Origin: Marthasterias glacialis
Lineage: Eukaryota; Echinodermata; Asteroidea; Forcipulatida; Asteriidae
Direction: 5' to 3'
DNA: 64,000 nt
Assembly: GCA_911728455.2 (NCBI GenBank)
Contig: OU452222.1
Span: 4,378,108-4,442,107, forward strand
The position numbers were made by a program, and so were the translations under genes. This document shows, one piece after another, positions 60,405-64,000 of the stretch. A model generated the notes under the pieces. That model was not told where the DNA came from, did no database searches, and worked only from the letters and a program-made list of their open reading frames with translations. Every line of letters begins with the position of its first letter. The stretch's first letter is position 1.

Positions 60405-61045
60405 TGGTATCATTGCCAAAAGGGCTTCGCAGCGAGTAGGCTGCTTATATCGTGCCCGGCAATATCTTCCCCCTGCCGCTTTGCTCCATTTGTACAAGTC
60501 CATAATACGTCCTGTCATGGAATACTGCTGTCATATTTGGGCTGGTGCTCCAGCTTGCAGTTTGTCCCTGCTTGATAAAATTCAGCGGCGAATTACAAAC
60601 CTTCGTTGGACAAGACCTAGCTTCATCTCTGGAACCCCTATCCCTCTCCGTCGCCACATTAAGCCTCTTTTACAGATACGTTGTTGGTAGGTGTTCCAAT
60701 GGACTCTCACTAGTTGTTCCACCCAACCGTACCTTTGGCCGCACCACACGTTTCTCTGCTCATTCACACCATTAACACTGTGGTTGTCCCCAAGGCAAAC
60801 ACTCTAGGACACTCATCCAGTTTCTTCCCACGTACCGCCTTGCTGTGGAATTCGCTCCCTGCATCCTGCTTCCCCTTTCACTTACAACCTGTTCCAATTT
60901 AAACGCAACATCAATAGTTGTCATTCTACCCAATGATTCCCTCTTTGTTTTTCCCCTTCCCCCTTTTTTAGCCACTACCTTGAGTGGCTTGCCTTGGGCC
61001 TTGTGGTTGGCGATTTCCCATAAAAAAAATTAATAAATAAAACAA
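60405..61045 (+). pseudogene. Decayed 3' end of a non-LTR retrotransposon reverse transcriptase (Jockey/CR1-like)
   Basis: From about 60405 the frame reads KRASQRVGCLYRARQYLP, then LLHLYKSIIRPVMEYCCHIW and DKIQRRITNL, the thumb-side region after the catalytic core of LINE reverse transcriptases. After a frameshift near 60612 it continues LSLFYRYVVGRCSNGLS in another frame. In a third frame from about 60775 come SFFPRTALLWNSLPASCF, the usual C-terminal motif. At least two frameshifts and no catalytic YxDD block remain, so it is a dead 5'-truncated copy. The 3' end runs to an AATTAATAAATAAAAC tail near 61030-61045. The clade is judged from these motifs only. Confidence 0.8.
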
Positions 61046-61617
61046 AAAACTGAGCCGTTTCGAAACCGCGGTTTGGGCTTGACCTCCATTTTGTATGGAG
61101 GGCCTTGAATGCACAAAATGTGTAAATTTTGTAGCTCAAAAAGTGTAAACTGAGTAGCACAATGGTGTAAAAACTAAAGTATACTTAAGTATAAGTATGT
61201 TTGTTTTGTTTTGTTTTGTATAGTAAATTTTATTTATCGTTACTATGGGTATGAATTTGTTTTGATAGCATTATTGGTCAAATAATTACGGTAACTGTTG
61301 TATTTTGTGCCGTGAAGACCGCCCGTATTTTTGCCACTCGTGGTTGGCAAAACTCGCGGCTGTGGCGTTGCAAAAGAAAGGTCAGTTCTTCACATCGCAT
61401 TGGTGACAAAAAAAATCGCAACTTGATCAAGGCATACTCCCGCGAGAGGTTTATACCAAGAATTCTGCCTTTGTGTCACACCACTATACACAAAAGTTGT
61501 GCATTGCGGTATGGTGGGCGATCAATGGCGTTCGTCGATTCAACGTCGTATCAAATTAGCAATTTATTGAAATGGAATGTAACATTAAAACCTGCGAAAA
61601 CGAATGGCTAATTTCTT
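61046..61617. other. No gene recognised
   Basis: (TTTTG)n at 61200-61218; the open frame at 61312-61611 has no known motif. Confidence 0.35.
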
Positions 61618-61868
61618 ACTCTCCAAATGTAAAAGAGGGAGGAAAAAGCCACTTGCTTTGTACGCCCAACCACTCTTGCAAAGAGCCATGCGGTGAGCAA
61701 TTCTTTTGAGAGTGCAAAACGGGTATTTTTAACTTGAATAAGAGTGAAGTTCGCTCCTATTTCACTCGAAAGAAGGGTGGTGCTCAGTGAGTTTCACTCT
61801 CAAAAGAGCCAAACTGACACCACTCGGGCGAGAGAGCGAAATGTTCACTCTTTTACATTCAGAGAGTA
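61618..61868. mobile_element. MITE with TIR ACTCTCTAAATGTAAAAG (longer copy)
   Basis: The left end TACTCTCCAAATGTAAAAG pairs with CTTTTACATTCAGAGAGTA at the right (one mismatch inside). The interior repeats CACTCTC/GAGAGTG words. The relative is at 31459-31636. Confidence 0.75.
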
Positions 61869-62764
61869 ATCACAGATGGCCACTTTTTATTCTGATAATT
61901 TTAAATCTAAAAAGTCCAGATTTCAAATGGGGAGGGGTGAACATTATATGCTTTTGTGGTGAACATTTACACAGTTTTGCTTCTGAAGGAGTGTGTTCAT
62001 TTTGGTTTGTGGTCGATGACATTGGGCCTTGCAACAAAACATTTCAAGAGAACGTGGTACCAGGCCCCGTCGAGAAGGTTTGTAGAAACCTTTCGATCAA
62101 ATACAATTCAAGAAAATGTTGTCTTGAACTATGTCAATACCGAGAGAGAGAGAAAAATTGCCGTAAAAGCAAGAGGTAAAGTGGTTAAAAGAAATCGTGA
62201 CTTGGGTGTAGAATTCGCGATAGTCCTGGTAGAAAACGTGTCTTTGTCACAGAAATTTCCGGCGAGAAACGGCGCAGTATTTCGGACTCAAAAGGATTAT
62301 CATTGGTCTACGGGGAGTATATATAGCCCACGGTAATCAAATTGACCGATTAAAATGTTGTCTTAAAAGACATTCACATGGAACCGAAATGAGACACTTC
62401 ACCGCTCCTCAAACTTTGCTCACAAGCAGTTGTGCAGCCAGCACCTTTTTTTTGCTCGGGACAAAGGGGGGCACAGATATTTGAAGAGGGGAAAATATCA
62501 GTTGAGGTCAAGTCTAAAACTGTCGGTTTTTTAAAGCAAATGTCCCAGACCCCGCTCATTTCAAACATTATAAAATCGACAGAATATACCGAAAACTAAA
62601 AATGTAGGTTAAAGGGTAGCAGAAAATAACAATGGCTTAGACCATTTCTCAACTCCCTGGTGAGCGTACAATTACCCCCAAGCTGCTTTAAAAAATTAGC
62701 ACTAAGGGGTTAATCCAACATGATATTGTCTCGGTCCTTTCAGGTTCCCTTTTATACACCTGCA
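61869..62764. other. No gene recognised
   Basis: Two overlapping open frames (61787-62179 and 61956-62336) in AT-rich DNA have no familiar motif and start inside or next to a MITE. Confidence 0.35.
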
Positions 62765-62880
62765 TGGGGTGAAGCAATTATGGCTAAGCGTCTTGCTCAA
62801 GGACACAAATGTCATGACCGGGAATAGAACCCCATACTCCGACGATTCAGCCATGCGCAAGGTCGCCCCGAGATGCCGCG
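62765..62880 (-). repeat. tRNA-derived SINE head, fragment
   Basis: On the minus strand there is a B box-like GGGTTCTATTCCC, then GGTCATGACATTTGTGTCCT, TGAGCAAGAC and CCATAATTGCTTC, the same order as in the SINE at 23319-23743. Confidence 0.65.
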
Positions 62881-64000
62881 AGATCAGGGTGTCAGTGAGT
62901 GTAGAATTTGTTTTTGTATGTGTTTCTTTTTTTTCTTTCTTTTTTTTCTTTTTTCGATCGTCAAAATACTGTCAGGAAAGATTAATTTGGCGTATTTTGA
63001 GCACGTGAAACCACTCACATATAATGCATTGCCAAAGTTTTTCCGGTGGTAACATAACAATGGTAGTTTCGCTGGGACTTTCTTGCGAAGGTTTTCCCAA
63101 AGGCATGTGATGGAAGTCTGTTTTGAGGATGGAGGGAACGAGCAACATAGCTGGACAAAGTTTCTGGAACGAAATGTAATAACCAAGTCCGTACTATTTT
63201 TGGGGGTGGTATTTTTGCTCATTGTACAGCAGATGTACTGTGAAATTTTATTCAGCCGCCCCATAACATTGTTAGAATGGGTAAATAAAGCAATCTAAGT
63301 TTACATCTTTTCAACGAGAATATTGTCAAATTCTGTTTTATTTCCCCCCGCCTTTTTTTACCCCACCGGGCCTAGCGAGGCGTTTTAAGATCAGATGACA
63401 TCGGCAAAGCCTGTTGCCAAGAGAAGGCCATTGTGGCATCTTTCACACCCGATTTTGTGAGCCTTAAAAAAAATCTTGGCATCGAAGAAAATCTGCTTGA
63501 ATAGATTAGCTATCAATCTTGAGACTCTAAAGTCAAGGAGCAAGATGAGCCGGCGAATCGGGCCGCGGCACGGTGGCAACTGGGGCAGTGTGACCCGATA
63601 GCTTCATCAGCCGCGGAGCCAAGCTCCACTTCCTTCTAAGCCTCCCTCTATCCAACTGAAAAGACACACCTATCAAATTTGTGGTACTATGTACTTTCTC
63701 CCCTAAAAATACATGCCTAAACAAAATGTAAAAGGTATCTTTTGTACCACACTAAACAATTCTGCCGATCTTCTATTTCTCGGTGAGCCGTAAACATCTT
63801 TTCAGACGGAATAGACATATTTTGCAGCGAATTGCTTCGATGGTGACACACCTTAACTCAGAGTATATGGACAACAGTTTAAAACAGACTATCCAGTTTC
63901 GCGCCCTTTTTATATCAGAGAAGTCACCTGATACAGCGCATACAAAGCCGCCGTAAATACATATATAAAAAAAAACTGTAATTCCCCCTCCCGGCAAAAT
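62881..64000. other. No gene recognised
   Basis: T-rich tract at 62925-62955; short open frames only to the window end. Confidence 0.35.

Noticed and set aside
61787..62336. Pair of 126-130-codon open frames
   Set aside because: They overlap in different frames, begin inside or beside a MITE and lack recognisable motifs; this length is plausible by chance in 64 kb.

Overview
This looks like noncoding nuclear DNA from an animal, most likely an echinoderm and probably a starfish. There are no prokaryotic-style operons. The DNA is AT-rich with many homopolymer and microsatellite tracts, and most open frames are short and unconvincing. It is dense with dispersed repeats: tRNA-derived SINE pieces, LINE 3' ends, and many short inverted-repeat (MITE-like) elements. 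Several repeat types (the tRNA-Leu-headed SINE, the TTAA-flanked elements that begin with a GCCCCAGCTCAACATTGG-like end, and the GAGCTGCTTAAGCA elements) resemble sequences I associate with starfish. That taxonomic call is from memory, not from a search.

The only confident protein-coding sequence is one exon on the minus strand (29470 to 28630). It encodes a signal peptide, a long asparagine run and a Cys-containing ectodomain that resembles the N-terminal Cache region of class C orphan receptors of the GPR158/GPR179 (metabotropic glycine receptor) type. A consensus GTAAGT donor follows at 28629-28624. I recognise no later exon in the 28.6 kb downstream, so that stretch is probably a long first intron, or it holds exons too short to recognise by eye.

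Layout: 1-423 holds a broken coding remnant. 2.6-3.7 kb holds a foldback element interrupted by a 691-bp element with 95-bp terminal inverted repeats. A tRNA-like SINE lies at 4.06 kb. 10.1-10.6 kb is a palindrome made of 21-bp hairpin units. 11.5-14.7 kb holds several MITEs and a foldback array. 17.5-18.3 kb has octamer motifs, partly on an 80-bp period. 23.3-23.7 kb is a nearly complete tRNA-Leu-derived SINE. 24.9-25.5 kb is a 24-bp-unit foldback array. 28.6-29.5 kb is the receptor exon. 31.5 kb has a MITE. 33.5-34.0 kb has three tandem copies of one element. 34.5-36.8 kb holds a TTAA element and LINE-type 3' ends. 37.7-38.6, 42.3, 52.6 and 54.0 kb hold one TTAA-type MITE family, and 41.5 and 50.7-51.5 kb hold related ones. 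47.56-47.63 kb has a perfect histone-type 3' stem-loop beside a repeated module. 57-58.6 kb has nested inverted-repeat elements. 60.0-61.05 kb has a MITE next to a decayed LINE reverse transcriptase end. 61.6-62.9 kb has another MITE and a SINE fragment.

The most unusual observations are the histone-type processing stem-loop with no histone gene, the hairpin-of-hairpins array at 10.1 kb, the foldback 24-bp arrays, and the back-to-back or nested MITE insertions.
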